Part shown: positions 7,633 through 17,194 of the stretch, piece after piece
Numbering within the stretch: the stretch's first letter is position 1
Layout: every line of letters starts with the position of its first letter
Assembly: GCF_004088395.1 (NCBI RefSeq)
Contig: NZ_CP035107.1
Span: 553,501-617,500, forward strand
Reading direction: 5' to 3'
Source of the DNA: Ornithobacterium rhinotracheale
Lineage (GTDB): Bacteria > Bacteroidota > Bacteroidia > Flavobacteriales > Weeksellaceae
Length of the DNA: 64,000 nt
Notes under the pieces: generated by a model
What the model saw: the letters and a program-made list of their open reading frames with translations, nothing else
Told to the model about the DNA's origin: nothing
Database searches by the model: none
Position numbers and translations under genes: made by a program

Positions 7633-9774
7633 ATGAAAGTAAGAAATGTCGTACTAGCAGCGTGTGCACTCACAGCCTGTGCTACGCCGCCTAAACAAAT
7701 TAAACAAGTGAAAGAGAATGTTTTAAAATACCCTACGACCAAAAAAGAAAATGTGAGTTATGAGCATTTTGGCGTAAAAGTGCAAGATCCCTACCGCTGG
7801 CTCGAGGACGATCGCTCGGCAGAAACAGCCGCTTGGGTGAAGGCTGAAAACGAAGTAACCAACGCGTATTTAGCCCAAATTCCGTTTAGAAATCAACTTA
7901 AAAAACAACTGACTGATTTATGGAATTATGAGAAAATTTCTGCCCCGTCGCGTCACGGCAACTGGTTGTATTTTTATAAAAATGATGGATTGCAAGCACA
8001 ATCGGTGTTGTATCGCAAAAAAAGCGAAAACGCTAAACCTGAGGTTTTTTTAGACCCAAATAAATTTTCCAAAGACGGCACCACATCGCTTGCGGGCATT
8101 AGCTTTTCCAAAGACGGTTCGCTCGCAGCTTATCAAATCTCAGAAGGCGGTTCGGATTGGAGAAAAGTCATCGTGATAGATACCAATACCAAGCAACAGG
8201 TGGGAGATATTTTGGTTGATGTGAAATTCTCGGATCCTGCTTGGCTCGGCAACGAGGGCTTCTTTTATTCTTCATACGATAAGCCACAAGGCAGCGAACT
8301 TTCGGCAAAGACCAATCAGCACAAATTGTATTTCCATAAATTGCGCACGCCTCAAAAAACAGATGAATTGATTTTCGGTGGAGAAAAAACACCACGCCGA
8401 TACATCAGTGCTAGCATTACCGAAGATCAACGATATTTAATCATTTCTGCGGCACAATCTACTAGTGGAAACGAGCTTTATATCAAAGATTTAAAAAATC
8501 CAAATGCTGAAATAATTACGGTTTTAAACGATTTTTCTACCGATACGCGTGTAGTGAATAGTCAGGGAGAGGAATTGTTTATGCAGACCAATTACCAAGC
8601 ACCCAACAATCGTTTGATAAAAGCAAATATCAATAATTTAGCCAAAGAAAATTGGGTAGATGTCATTCCAGAAAAGCCAGAAGTGCTCAATGTTTCGTCG
8701 GTGGGCGGTTTTCTTTTTGCCCATTATTTAAAAGATGCCAACACGCAAGTTTTTCAGTATGATTATGATGGGCGACAAATTCGCCAAATCCAATTGCCAG
8801 GGCTAGGAACAGCGAGTGGCTTTGGAGGAAAAGATAGCGAAAAAACGACTTATTTCACATTTACCAATTATATCACGCCGCCCACTATTTATCAATACGA
8901 TGTGATAAGTGGAGATTTCTCGGTATACGAAAAATCAAAAGTAAAATTCAATCCAGAAGATTATGTTTCTGAGCAGGTTTTCTATACTTCAAAAGATGGA
9001 ACCAAAGTCCCAATGACTATTTTCTATAAAAAAGGATTGAATAAAAATGGTAAAAATCCAACTATTTTATATGGTTATGGTGGGTTTAATATTAGTTTGA
9101 CACCGTCGTTTAGCGTTGCACGAGCCGTGTGGATTCAAAACGGTGGCGTATATGCCGTAGCAAATCTGCGCGGTGGTGGCGAATATGGAAAAGAATGGCA
9201 TGATGCGGGAACCAAATTGCACAAAAAAAATGTTTTTAATGATTTTATTGCCGCCGCCCAATATTTGCACCAAAATAAATACACTTCGCCAGCCTATACC
9301 GCCATCGATGGGCGTTCCAATGGTGGATTGCTCGTAGGTGCAAGCGAAACTTTGCGTCCTGATTTATTTGGGGTGGCGTTGCCAGGCGTGGGCGTGCTCG
9401 ATATGCTGCGCTACCACACCTTCACGGCGGGCGCGGGCTGGGCGTACGACTACGGAACTGCTGAAGACAGCAAAGAAATGTTTGAATATTTAAAATCATA
9501 TTCGCCCGTGCACAATGTGAAAAAAGGCGTTTGCTACCCAGCAACACTCGTGCTTACAGGCGACCACGACGATAGAGTAGTGCCAGCGCATAGCTTTAAA
9601 TTTGCCGCCGAGCTCCAAGCTAAGCAATCCTGTGCTAAACCTACACTCATTCGCATTGAAACCAATGCAGGGCACGGCGCAGGGCGCTCCACAGAGCAAG
9701 TGGTAAGCGAATATACCGATGCTTATTCCTTTGCGCTCTACCAAATGGGCGTAAGGCATTTGCCATTTAGATAG
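7633..9774 (+). CDS. Prolyl oligopeptidase family (S9A) serine peptidase, probable lipoprotein
   Basis: This 713-residue protein has a short hydrophobic start ending LTAC (Cys16), consistent with a lipoprotein signal. A beta-propeller domain covers about 75-440 and a C-terminal alpha/beta hydrolase domain about 445-713. The catalytic triad is visible: Ser562 in GRSNGGLL, Asp646 in GDHDDRVVP and His681 in NAGHGAG. Family members cleave after proline in short peptides, and flavobacterial homologues are periplasmic. It is a single-gene unit closed by the strong terminator at 9815-9851. The IS1380 element ends about 95 bases upstream, so the native promoter may have been left intact or altered. 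Confidence 0.93.
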   Translation: MKVRNVVLAACALTACATPPKQIKQVKENVLKYPTTKKENVSYEHFGVKVQDPYRWLEDDRSAETAAWVKAENEVTNAYLAQIPFRNQLKKQLTDLWNYEKISAPSRHGNWLYFYKNDGLQAQSVLYRKKSENAKPEVFLDPNKFSKDGTTSLAGISFSKDGSLAAYQISEGGSDWRKVIVIDTNTKQQVGDILVDVKFSDPAWLGNEGFFYSSYDKPQGSELSAKTNQHKLYFHKLRTPQKTDELIFGGEKTPRRYISASITEDQRYLIISAAQSTSGNELYIKDLKNPNAEIITVLNDFSTDTRVVNSQGEELFMQTNYQAPNNRLIKANINNLAKENWVDVIPEKPEVLNVSSVGGFLFAHYLKDANTQVFQYDYDGRQIRQIQLPGLGTASGFGGKDSEKTTYFTFTNYITPPTIYQYDVISGDFSVYEKSKVKFNPEDYVSEQVFYTSKDGTKVPMTIFYKKGLNKNGKNPTILYGYGGFNISLTPSFSVARAVWIQNGGVYAVANLRGGGEYGKEWHDAGTKLHKKNVFNDFIAAAQYLHQNKYTSPAYTAIDGRSNGGLLVGASETLRPDLFGVALPGVGVLDMLRYHTFTAGAGWAYDYGTAEDSKEMFEYLKSYSPVHNVKKGVCYPATLVLTGDHDDRVVPAHSFKFAAELQAKQSCAKPTLIRIETNAGHGAGRSTEQVVSEYTDAYSFALYQMGVRHLPFR

Positions 9775-9814
9775 GGCAGAGGCTATGCAGTAATTAAGAT
9801 GAATTTTTTACCTC

Positions 9815-9851
9815 AACCGCCAGCTCCGCAGGAGCTGGCGGTTTCTTTTTT
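9815..9851 (+). terminator. Strong Rho-independent terminator after the S9 peptidase gene
   Basis: A 13-bp perfect stem (aaccgccagctcc / ggagctggcggtt, loop gca) is followed by TTTCTTTTTTT. It marks the left edge of the 21-bp repeat region. Confidence 0.92.
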
Positions 9852-9897
9852 TATGGCAGAGGTGGGGCGTTTTGCCCTTTTTTTGCCATTCTCTTTC

Positions 9898-10548
9898 GTA
9901 GGTTTGCGCGTGTACCTTGTAGGTTTGCGTATGTACCTTGTAATGATGCGTTTCTTCTTGGTAAGCATTGCTTTTTCAGCGGTAATGATTACTTTTTCAG
10001 TAGTAATGATTGCTTTTTCAGTGGTAATGATTACCTTTTCAGTGGTAATGATTACTTTTTCAGTGGTAGTGATTACTTTTTCAGTGGTAGTGATTACTTT
10101 TTCAGTAGTAATGATTACTTTTTCAGTGGTAGTGATTACTTTTTCAGCGGTAGTGATTACTTTTTCAGTGGTAGTGATTACTTTTTCAGCGGTAGTGATT
10201 ACTTTTTCAGCGGTAGTGATTACTTTTTCAGTGGTAGTGATTACTTTTTCAGCGGTAGTGATTACTTTTTCAGCGGTAGTGATTACTTTTTCAGCGGTAG
10301 TGATTACTTTTTCAGCGGTAGTGATTACTTTTTCAGCTGTAGTGATTACTTTTTCAGCTGTAGTGATTACCTTTTCAGCGGTAGTGATTACTTTTTCAGT
10401 GGTAGTGATTGCCTTTTCAGTGGTAGTGATTGCCTTTTCAGTGGTAGTGATTGCCTTTTCAGCGGTAATGATTACCTTTTCAGTGGTAATGATTACCTTT
10501 TCAGCGGTAATGATTGCTTTTTCAGTGGTAATGATTGCTTTTTCAATG
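9898..10548. repeat. 31-unit tandem array, 21-bp period
   Basis: Counting from gta at 9898, 31 units of exactly 21 bases fit without an indel up to 10548. The core unit is gtagtgattactttttcag plus two variable bases. The first three or four units at the left are heavily diverged but keep the period, while the central units are near identical. Because 21 is a multiple of three, the plus strand reads as repeats of SVVVITF. One minus-strand frame reads as repeats of EKVITT[A/T] through the array, but that frame has no usable start codon upstream of it. Strong terminators flank the array on both sides. I see no supported gene in it. Confidence 0.9.
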
Positions 10549-10630
10549 GTAAATATGAATTTATACCCGGTAGTTTTGTATTTTTTTGAGAAATTTTCAA
10601 TTTATGGGTTTTAAATCTAGGTTAAACAAA

Positions 10631-10660
10631 GCCACGCCTCCTTTGGAGGCGTGGCTTTTG
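10631..10660. terminator. Terminator at the right edge of the array (end of the 15.6-10.7 kb operon)
   Basis: An 11-bp perfect GC-rich stem (gccacgcctcc / ggaggcgtggc, loop ttt) has T-rich sequence on both sides. It lies 27 bases after the stop of the minus-strand 1406-residue gene. Confidence 0.85.
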
Positions 10661-10681
10661 CATAGCTTTGAAAGTAGCATT

Positions 10682-13600
10682 TTATGGCTCTACTATTCCA
10701 AATTTCTGCATTAGATATTGGTTAATTTGCGCGATTTCTTCATCGGTGAGCTGGCGGTCATAGATAAGTACTTCGCCGATTTCGCCCTGCCATATTCTAT
10801 CGTTAAAGCCGCGGTCTTTGGCAATGGAGCCTACCTTGGCGGCGGCTTTATTATCCGCCACGCGCACGGTGTAGAGCGCAAGCTTATCGGTTTTGAAATT
10901 GGTGTTAAAGAAATTCGCCGTTTTATTATTAATCATTGTGGCGCCTCCGTTGGCAGGGTCAAAGCGATTGCGGTCGCTCATCCAGCCCGAGAAGATAGGC
11001 CCCAAAGCACCGTTGCTATGGAAGTCTGCCGCGCTTTCGCTACCGAGCAAGAAACTGAAATTGCTGGTGGTGTTAGGGTTGAGCTTAGAGACGATGAAGA
11101 AGGTTTTGCCCTGATAGGTTTGGTCTAGCTGAATGCTCGCGCCCTCTCTATTCGGCTGAATGCTGATGAGCTTTTGCCCCGTGGCGGCGGTTTTCATTTC
11201 CGCAAAATTAGGCTTCGCAAGGGTGTAGCCTGCACCCGAGATGGGGTCTTCTATCACCTGATTGTCCCAATCCATATGGTTGGCGCTCACCCGAGCCACA
11301 AGCCCCGAGATGCTGTTGGGCAGGTCGCTTTCTTTTGGGCGAGTTGCAATGCCATATTTATCGATTAAATACTGATTGATTTGCTGAATTTGGGCAAGGT
11401 CTAGCTTTTCATCTAAGATGATGACTTCGGCAATGTTTCCTATCCAAGTTCTGTTGCCAAAACCTCTGTCCTTAGAGATGTAGCGCACGCTGGCGCTGGC
11501 ATTGGCATCGTCTACACGCAGGGCATACACCGCGAGGCCATTGGTGTAGAAATTGGTGTTAAAGAAGTTTCGTCTCAGCCCATTAATCATCGTTACACCG
11601 CCATTGGCAGGGTTAAATACCCCTGGGCGCGTGCTTAGTATAGCGCCAAGCTTGCCGCCACTGTGGAAGTGTGGCGCAACACCCGCTTGCGCACCGAGCA
11701 AGAAGCTAAAACTGTTGCTGGTATTAGGGTCTAGTTTAGAGACGATGAAGAAGGTCTTGCCTTGATAGGTTTTGCCTAAATCGATGTAGCTGTTTTGGGC
11801 TTTAAAGTGTAGGGTTTTATGCCCGTTGGATAGCTCTTGGCTTTGTTCTAGCTCTACCTGATCGGCGTTTGCAAAGGTGTAGCTTTTGCCCGTAATCTTA
11901 TCGCTGATGCTGGCATTGTCGAGATTGGCATTGGCAGCATCTACCCATACAAGGGTTTTCCCGAGGAGGTCTTTTAGCACCTCTGGGGTGTCGCAGGCGC
12001 AGTAAGGGTACACGGTAAAGTATTCGGGGAAGGTCTCGGTGTAGCTTTGCCCTTGCTCATCGGTGAGGGTGAGCTTGGCACTGAACCGCCCAAATTTGTT
12101 GTAAACCACGCTTGGCGTATCGGTATCGGCGTTGCGCACTTGGCTAGCACCAGGGAATTCCCACGCGCGTTTTACGATGTTTTTGCCATAGTATAGCGAA
12201 ATGTTTTTGGGCTTAAATTCAAACTCTTTGATGAAGGAGGTGCGCGCAGGAGCTTCTATATTCACCTCTATGGCGCTCATTTTTTCTAGTACTTCCTGCG
12301 GGAGCTTGCGTGTCCAGATGCCTGCCCCAGAGGTGGCCATATAGAACTCGCCCGTGCGGTACTGTATTTTGGGCTCTAAGATGTTTAGGTTAAAGGGTAA
12401 ATCCTCGCTGTATTCCTTCCACTGCCCATCTATGTAATAGAATACTTTGGAACGATTGTTCCCAAAGAGGAATATAACATCGGTGCCCCGCACATTGATG
12501 ATGTGGCGGTATTTGAGGCTAGGGTCTGGGCTGCTGATTGATTCCCAACTTTGTCCCCCATCGTGGCTTACTTTTAGCATATCATTCCACCCGTATCGGA
12601 AAAGGGCATAGAGCGTTTTAGGGTCTTTATCGGAGATGGCAATGTTGATGTTTCTAGGGAATGGAGCGGTTCTTTCCGTCCAAGTGGCACCACCATCTAC
12701 CGAGGCATATAGCTTGTTATTAGCCGTTAAGTACTGGTACAAAGGATTGGAGAAAGCCACCATATACTGCTGCGGTTCTGTTTTAGGCTCAATATCCATT
12801 TGCTTGATGCGCCTTACGCCGTTTTCTTTATAACTATAAAGGTAAAGCCCAAATTTGCCTGCCTCTTTTTCCTCTTTGGACTGAGCGAAATAATACATAT
12901 TTCCGTATAAATCGCGCTGCGTGTAGTACGGAATATCGCCCCCTGCATAAGGCTCAAAGGGCATAGGGTCTAGCTTATAATTGCCCGAGTAGGTAGTGTG
13001 GAGGTCTGCCGAGGCCGTGATGCCCGAGTAATCCGAGAAGACGAAATGCCGCTCATCATCGCCAGGGAGTACATAGCCCGTTGTGTTTTCGCCGCCGCCA
13101 AGGTGTTTAAATACGCCTTTTCCGTAAGTTTCCACATGGTAGCTATCGCCGTTGTGGTACATACCGCCGCCCATATTGGTGTGGTATTCTCCGAGGTCAA
13201 AGCCCCAGTAATCGCCACCGAGACCACTGGTGCGCACGATGTTTTCGGTCTCAAAGAAATCGGTGGAGTAATTAATTCCGCCATCGGTACTGAGCCAAGT
13301 GTCTACCGTGCCATCAGGGTTGATTTGCTGGTAGAAGGTTTGCATATCGGGGTGCAATTGTTTGGGGCCAGAGTAGCCACCAAATCGTTCAAAACTCTGC
13401 CCACCATTTCTGGAAATATATGCGTTTAACCCTCCTACGATAAAGGTGTTAGGGTCTTTGGCAGAGACGATGATGGCACAGTTGTAAAACCCTTGGGTGT
13501 AAGTGCCCTTAGGTACCCAAGGGAAAGTGGCAAGGTTGATGTTCTCTGGGTAGCTGTAACCGTTGGCACCTGCACCAGGGCCATTAGGGTTAGGCAGTGT

Positions 13601-14902
13601 CCAGTGTTCGCCTGCATCGTTGCTTCTATACACGCCCCAGAAAGCATTGTCTGCCGAGGTTTGCGCCGCAATGATGTAGGCATACACCACTTGGTCATCG
13701 CTTGGGGCTATGGCGAGCCTTGCCCCGCTACAACCATTCATTCGGGTGGTAGGCTCATACCAGCCGTTGCCGTTGGTGCCTTTGCGCTCCCAAGTTTCGC
13801 CCCCGTCGGTAGATTTGTAGAAATACATAAAATGAGTGGCGCTATCGTAAGCTAGGGCGTAGAGTTCGTTGTCGTGATTAGGGCGTTTTATAACATCGGT
13901 AACGCATAGAGGGAGCTTCACCTCGTAAGTGTAAGAGATGTTGCTGGCGCTTCCCGTTTGGGTTACTTTAATCAAGCCTCTGTTAGTCGCCATAAAGATT
14001 TTATCGTTCAGCGGATTGCCATCTGTGGGAATGCTGATGATTTTAGAAATATTATTCCCAATGCCTGCATATTTTTTAAGCTGATTAAAATCTGAATGGA
14101 ACGCCCAAGTGATGCCGCCGTCTCGGGTGGTGTAAAGCCCTTTGCCAGAGCCTGCAAGGATTACATTTTCATCTGAGGCTAAGAAGGAAAGGGCGGTTAC
14201 CTCTCTCACATCATAATTTCGGGTAGCGAGGTGCCACATTTTGCCCTTGCTGTGAGAGATGTACACAGTGCCACTCTCTACGGCACACACCGTGTAATTA
14301 GGATTGGTGGGCGATTGTGCAAAGGCGCGCACATTGGCTTGGTGCGTAGAGGTAGGCTCGCCCGTGTTGGAGAGCATCTGCACAGGGCCATAGTAGTGCC
14401 AGCCCGAAAAGGTGGCGTGGTAAGGCACCGTTTCGCTATCATAGATAGAGGCACTGGTGGTAGAGAGGCTTCGTCTTCTACGGATTTTGCTTTTAGGCTT
14501 TTCGTAGAAACTATTGTTAAGCTCTGCCTCAGTAGGGAATTCCACAAAGCCCTGAGCGTTAATGTAAGGCTGTACTTCCTTTCGCCATTCTAGGTATTCT
14601 TTTTCGTACACACTACGGAATTCCTTTTTTATAGGCGTGTTTTCCTCTTTGGCGTGTGCAAGCCAAGCGGATTTAGGGGGCTTTGCCTGTTTTTTTTCTT
14701 TTTTAATAAGCGCGATGGCTTCTGGGTCTAGGTCGTTAGGCGTTTGGTCTCTATAAATTCCGTACAGAGAGTCTACTACAAAGACATTGGGCTTCGGCTT
14801 GTGCATTTCTAGGTAGAAGGCTGGCACGGCCTGAGACTGCGCACGCACGCCTATGATGCCCCACAGAAGGCTGGCGCAAAGTAGGTATTTTAATATTTTC
14901 AT
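10682..14902 (-). CDS. Large secreted sortilin/BNR-repeat protein with PKD-like and duplicated lectin-like C-terminal modules
   Basis: This 1406-residue protein has a Sec signal peptide (residues 1-21, ending VRAQ). Next is a long region of Asp-box/BNR-type repeats (many SxDGGxTW motifs, for example STDGGETWERKG and SHDGGQSWES), as in sortilin/VPS10 propellers and sialidase-like folds. A PKD-like segment (about 905-975) follows, and then two consecutive homologous modules of about 210 residues (roughly 980-1190 and 1195-1406). Both modules end in a GEVLIYDRQLTDEEIAQINQYL-like helix, typical of concanavalin/LamG-like modules in Bacteroidota surface proteins. No T9SS sorting domain is evident. 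It is the second gene of an operon, 18 bases after 14921-15628. The role is unknown; adhesion or glycan binding are possibilities. Confidence 0.75.
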   Translation of the reverse strand: MKILKYLLCASLLWGIIGVRAQSQAVPAFYLEMHKPKPNVFVVDSLYGIYRDQTPNDLDPEAIALIKKEKKQAKPPKSAWLAHAKEENTPIKKEFRSVYEKEYLEWRKEVQPYINAQGFVEFPTEAELNNSFYEKPKSKIRRRRSLSTTSASIYDSETVPYHATFSGWHYYGPVQMLSNTGEPTSTHQANVRAFAQSPTNPNYTVCAVESGTVYISHSKGKMWHLATRNYDVREVTALSFLASDENVILAGSGKGLYTTRDGGITWAFHSDFNQLKKYAGIGNNISKIISIPTDGNPLNDKIFMATNRGLIKVTQTGSASNISYTYEVKLPLCVTDVIKRPNHDNELYALAYDSATHFMYFYKSTDGGETWERKGTNGNGWYEPTTRMNGCSGARLAIAPSDDQVVYAYIIAAQTSADNAFWGVYRSNDAGEHWTLPNPNGPGAGANGYSYPENINLATFPWVPKGTYTQGFYNCAIIVSAKDPNTFIVGGLNAYISRNGGQSFERFGGYSGPKQLHPDMQTFYQQINPDGTVDTWLSTDGGINYSTDFFETENIVRTSGLGGDYWGFDLGEYHTNMGGGMYHNGDSYHVETYGKGVFKHLGGGENTTGYVLPGDDERHFVFSDYSGITASADLHTTYSGNYKLDPMPFEPYAGGDIPYYTQRDLYGNMYYFAQSKEEKEAGKFGLYLYSYKENGVRRIKQMDIEPKTEPQQYMVAFSNPLYQYLTANNKLYASVDGGATWTERTAPFPRNINIAISDKDPKTLYALFRYGWNDMLKVSHDGGQSWESISSPDPSLKYRHIINVRGTDVIFLFGNNRSKVFYYIDGQWKEYSEDLPFNLNILEPKIQYRTGEFYMATSGAGIWTRKLPQEVLEKMSAIEVNIEAPARTSFIKEFEFKPKNISLYYGKNIVKRAWEFPGASQVRNADTDTPSVVYNKFGRFSAKLTLTDEQGQSYTETFPEYFTVYPYCACDTPEVLKDLLGKTLVWVDAANANLDNASISDKITGKSYTFANADQVELEQSQELSNGHKTLHFKAQNSYIDLGKTYQGKTFFIVSKLDPNTSNSFSFLLGAQAGVAPHFHSGGKLGAILSTRPGVFNPANGGVTMINGLRRNFFNTNFYTNGLAVYALRVDDANASASVRYISKDRGFGNRTWIGNIAEVIILDEKLDLAQIQQINQYLIDKYGIATRPKESDLPNSISGLVARVSANHMDWDNQVIEDPISGAGYTLAKPNFAEMKTAATGQKLISIQPNREGASIQLDQTYQGKTFFIVSKLNPNTTSNFSFLLGSESAADFHSNGALGPIFSGWMSDRNRFDPANGGATMINNKTANFFNTNFKTDKLALYTVRVADNKAAAKVGSIAKDRGFNDRIWQGEIGEVLIYDRQLTDEEIAQINQYLMQKFGIVEP

Positions 14903-14920
14903 AGATTTAAGCTAAGTTTT

Positions 14921-15628
14921 TTATTTATGCTGAACGAGGAGGCTCACATTGGTATCTGGGCCGCCCACTTGGTAGTTAAAGGTGAAGTTACAGCAATTGT
15001 TGTAGAAGGCTATTACCTCGGCTTTGTAGTTGCCACGAGGTAGTTTTTTGATGCTTAATAGTGGCAGATTTCCGTAATAATCGGAGATACCATCAGATAG
15101 AAAGGTGTTAGAAGCCTTGTCGATAACCTCGCTGGTATTGTCATCTAAGCGCGTGAGTTTTAGCTTAAATAAAGGGGCAAATGCAGAGCTTCTTCCCTTG
15201 AAGTTTACGGTAACATTGAAGCTCACCTCCTTTTCCTCTGGCACCGAGAAGGTGAGGCTGGCGCCAGGCACGGGCGTTTCCACCTGCGTTTGGTCCATAT
15301 TGAGGGCTTGCTGTGCTTGGGTATCTGCAAAATAAGCCGTGGCGGTGCCGTTGGTAGCGGTGGCTTGCGCTAGGGGTGTCCACTTGATGCCGTCCCAGAA
15401 GTAGAATTGCCCTTCGGTCTGGTTAAAGATTAATTGCCCTTTTTCGTTTCCGCTGGGAGGGTTTTGTTTCACCCGAGGGATTAGGATTCCTGCGGAGGAG
15501 TCTGGCGTGTCGGGGTTTGTTACTTGAATGTCTAGTGTAGCTTGTGGGGTCTCGGTATTGATGCCCACTTGTGCGTGCAGCCCTGCGCTAAGCCCTGCAA
15601 GGCATAGGAATGTGTAAAGTCTATTCAT
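14921..15628 (-). CDS. Secreted protein with VGINT...TLDI N-terminal motif
   Basis: This 235-residue protein has a signal peptide (about 1-19, ending LHAQ) followed by VGINTETPQATLDI. That motif is widespread at the N-terminus of flavobacterial exported proteins of unknown function. A segment reading GQLIFNQTEGQFYFWDGIKW resembles structural repeats of tail-fibre-like or adhesin-like proteins. The C-terminal part is beta-rich and contains adjacent Cys residues (NNCCNFTF). It is the first gene of a two-gene operon with the 1406-residue protein, which suggests that the two proteins are exported and act together at the cell surface. No catalytic motif is seen. Confidence 0.65.
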   Translation of the reverse strand: MNRLYTFLCLAGLSAGLHAQVGINTETPQATLDIQVTNPDTPDSSAGILIPRVKQNPPSGNEKGQLIFNQTEGQFYFWDGIKWTPLAQATATNGTATAYFADTQAQQALNMDQTQVETPVPGASLTFSVPEEKEVSFNVTVNFKGRSSAFAPLFKLKLTRLDDNTSEVIDKASNTFLSDGISDYYGNLPLLSIKKLPRGNYKAEVIAFYNNCCNFTFNYQVGGPDTNVSLLVQHK

Positions 15629-15663
15629 TTATTGTATTTTTTTGTTTTGAGAAAAAAAGTGCG

Positions 15664-15671
15664 CAAAATTA
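15664..15671 (-). promoter_or_regulatory. -7 promoter element of the secreted-protein operon
   Basis: TAATTTTG on the minus strand matches TAnnTTTG, about 36 bases upstream of the start at 15628. Confidence 0.4.
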
Positions 15672-15844
15672 AGATTTATATTTTACATAAAGTGTATTTT
15701 TAACAATGCTGCTTTTTATTTTAATGAAAAGAATTATTTTTTAGTTCAGTTGTAACATCTTTAATCGAAAGTTTTTTCCACAAAACGCTAAAAAATATGT
15801 TTATAATCTATGAGGCTTGGCGTGTAGGTTTTCAATAAAATTCC

Positions 15845-15853
15845 TAACTTTAC
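15845..15853 (+). promoter_or_regulatory. Possible promoter of purA-purB
   Basis: TAACTTTAC resembles TAnnTTTG with one mismatch, 37 bases before the purA start. A T-rich -33-like segment lies at about 15828-15832. No purine riboswitch or operator can be recognised. Confidence 0.3.
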
Positions 15854-15889
15854 GCACACAAAAATTTCGTAACAAAAATCAATTAACTT

Positions 15890-17176
15890 ATGTCAACATT
15901 CGTAGTAGTAGGCCTTCAATGGGGCGACGAGGGAAAAGGTAAAATCACCGATGTTCTATCGGCAAAGTCTGATTATGTAGTACGCTTTCAAGGCGGAAAC
16001 AATGCGGGGCACACCGTGTATGTGGGCGAGAATAAATTTGTCTTGCAACTACTGCCCTCAGGCGTGTTACAATGCCGCGGAAAATGCATCTTGGGCAACG
16101 GCGTAGTGGTGGATCCTAAAGCCTTTATGGGCGAAATCGCAAAAATAGAGGAGAAAAATATGCGTACAGACCATGTCTTCATCAGTCGCCGTGCGCATGT
16201 AATTATGCCATACCATATCTTGTATGATACCTACCGCGAGGAAGCCGCAGGCAAAAGCTCCATCGGTACCACCAAAAAGGGAATCGGGCCGTGCTATGAG
16301 GACAAAGTAGCCCGCATAGGCGTGCGTATGATTGATTTGCTAAACCCTGAAATTTTAAAAGAAAAATTAAAGAAAAACATTGAAACCAAAAATGCCATCT
16401 TTGAGAAATTGTACAATAAGCCAGGCTTAGACTTCGAGGCGGTGTACCAAGAATACCTAGCCATAGGCGAGCAATTAAAAGAGCGCATCGTAGATACAGA
16501 ACTTGAACTAAACCAAGCCATCGACCGCGGAGACAATGTCCTATTTGAAGGCGCACAAGCCCTAATGCTCGACATAGATTTTGGTACCTATCCCTATGTT
16601 ACCTCCTCATCGCCCACCACAGGCGGCGTGTGCGTGGGGGCAGGCGTTCCGCCGACCAAGCTGCAACACCTCATCGGGGTGGCAAAAGCCTACTGCACAC
16701 GCGTAGGAAACGGACCCTTTGTGAGCGAAGACTTTGGCGAAGCAGGCGCTACAATGGCAAAAGTAGGCAACGAATTCGGTGCCGTAACGGGCAGACCAAG
16801 AAGATGCGGGTGGCTCGACTTAGTAGCACTTCGCCACGCTTGTATGATTAATGGTACCACGCATTTAGTCATCACCAAATTAGATGTATTGCAAGGTTTT
16901 GATAAAATCAAAGTCTGCACTGCTTATGAAACCGAAGACGGCCAAATCATAGATTACTTTACCTCATCTACCACCAAATTGGCCCAATACAAGCCCGTGT
17001 ATACCGAGCTTGATGGCTTTCACGAAGACATCACACAAGCCAGTAGATTTGAGGATTTGCCAGAAACTGCCCAAAAATACATTCACTTCATTGAGGAATA
17101 TTTAGGCATTGAGGTATACCTCGTTTCAGTAGGGCCAGAGAGAAGCCAAAACATCATTAGAAAAGAATTGTTTTAA
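15890..17176 (+). CDS. purA: Adenylosuccinate synthetase
   Basis: This 428-residue enzyme begins with the diagnostic QWGDEGKGKITD loop (residues 9-20) and carries the NNAGHT segment, the SIGTTKKGIGP signature and the TGRPRRCGWLD motif of PurA. It joins aspartate to IMP using GTP, the first committed step from IMP to AMP, in the cytosol. The length is normal and all signature motifs are intact. It is followed 18 bases later by purB, so the window holds both enzymes of the IMP-to-AMP branch as one operon. Confidence 0.98.
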   Translation: MSTFVVVGLQWGDEGKGKITDVLSAKSDYVVRFQGGNNAGHTVYVGENKFVLQLLPSGVLQCRGKCILGNGVVVDPKAFMGEIAKIEEKNMRTDHVFISRRAHVIMPYHILYDTYREEAAGKSSIGTTKKGIGPCYEDKVARIGVRMIDLLNPEILKEKLKKNIETKNAIFEKLYNKPGLDFEAVYQEYLAIGEQLKERIVDTELELNQAIDRGDNVLFEGAQALMLDIDFGTYPYVTSSSPTTGGVCVGAGVPPTKLQHLIGVAKAYCTRVGNGPFVSEDFGEAGATMAKVGNEFGAVTGRPRRCGWLDLVALRHACMINGTTHLVITKLDVLQGFDKIKVCTAYETEDGQIIDYFTSSTTKLAQYKPVYTELDGFHEDITQASRFEDLPETAQKYIHFIEEYLGIEVYLVSVGPERSQNIIRKELF

Positions 17177-17194
17177 ATCACTTAAAAACACACA

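Noticed and set aside
9898-10548. CRISPR array
   Set aside because: The 21-bp units are contiguous with no spacers, and no cas genes are present.
9809-10603. A minus-strand frame of EKVITT[A/T] repeats
   Set aside because: It has no ATG, GTG or TTG at its upstream end, and no promoter or ribosome-binding context, so it is not called as a gene. It is kept as a point in the repeat finding.
9799-10614. A 271-codon plus-strand frame of hydrophobic SVVVITF repeats
   Set aside because: It starts before and reads through a strong terminator hairpin, consists almost wholly of the 21-bp repeat, and resembles no protein family. It is open only because the repeat length is a multiple of three.
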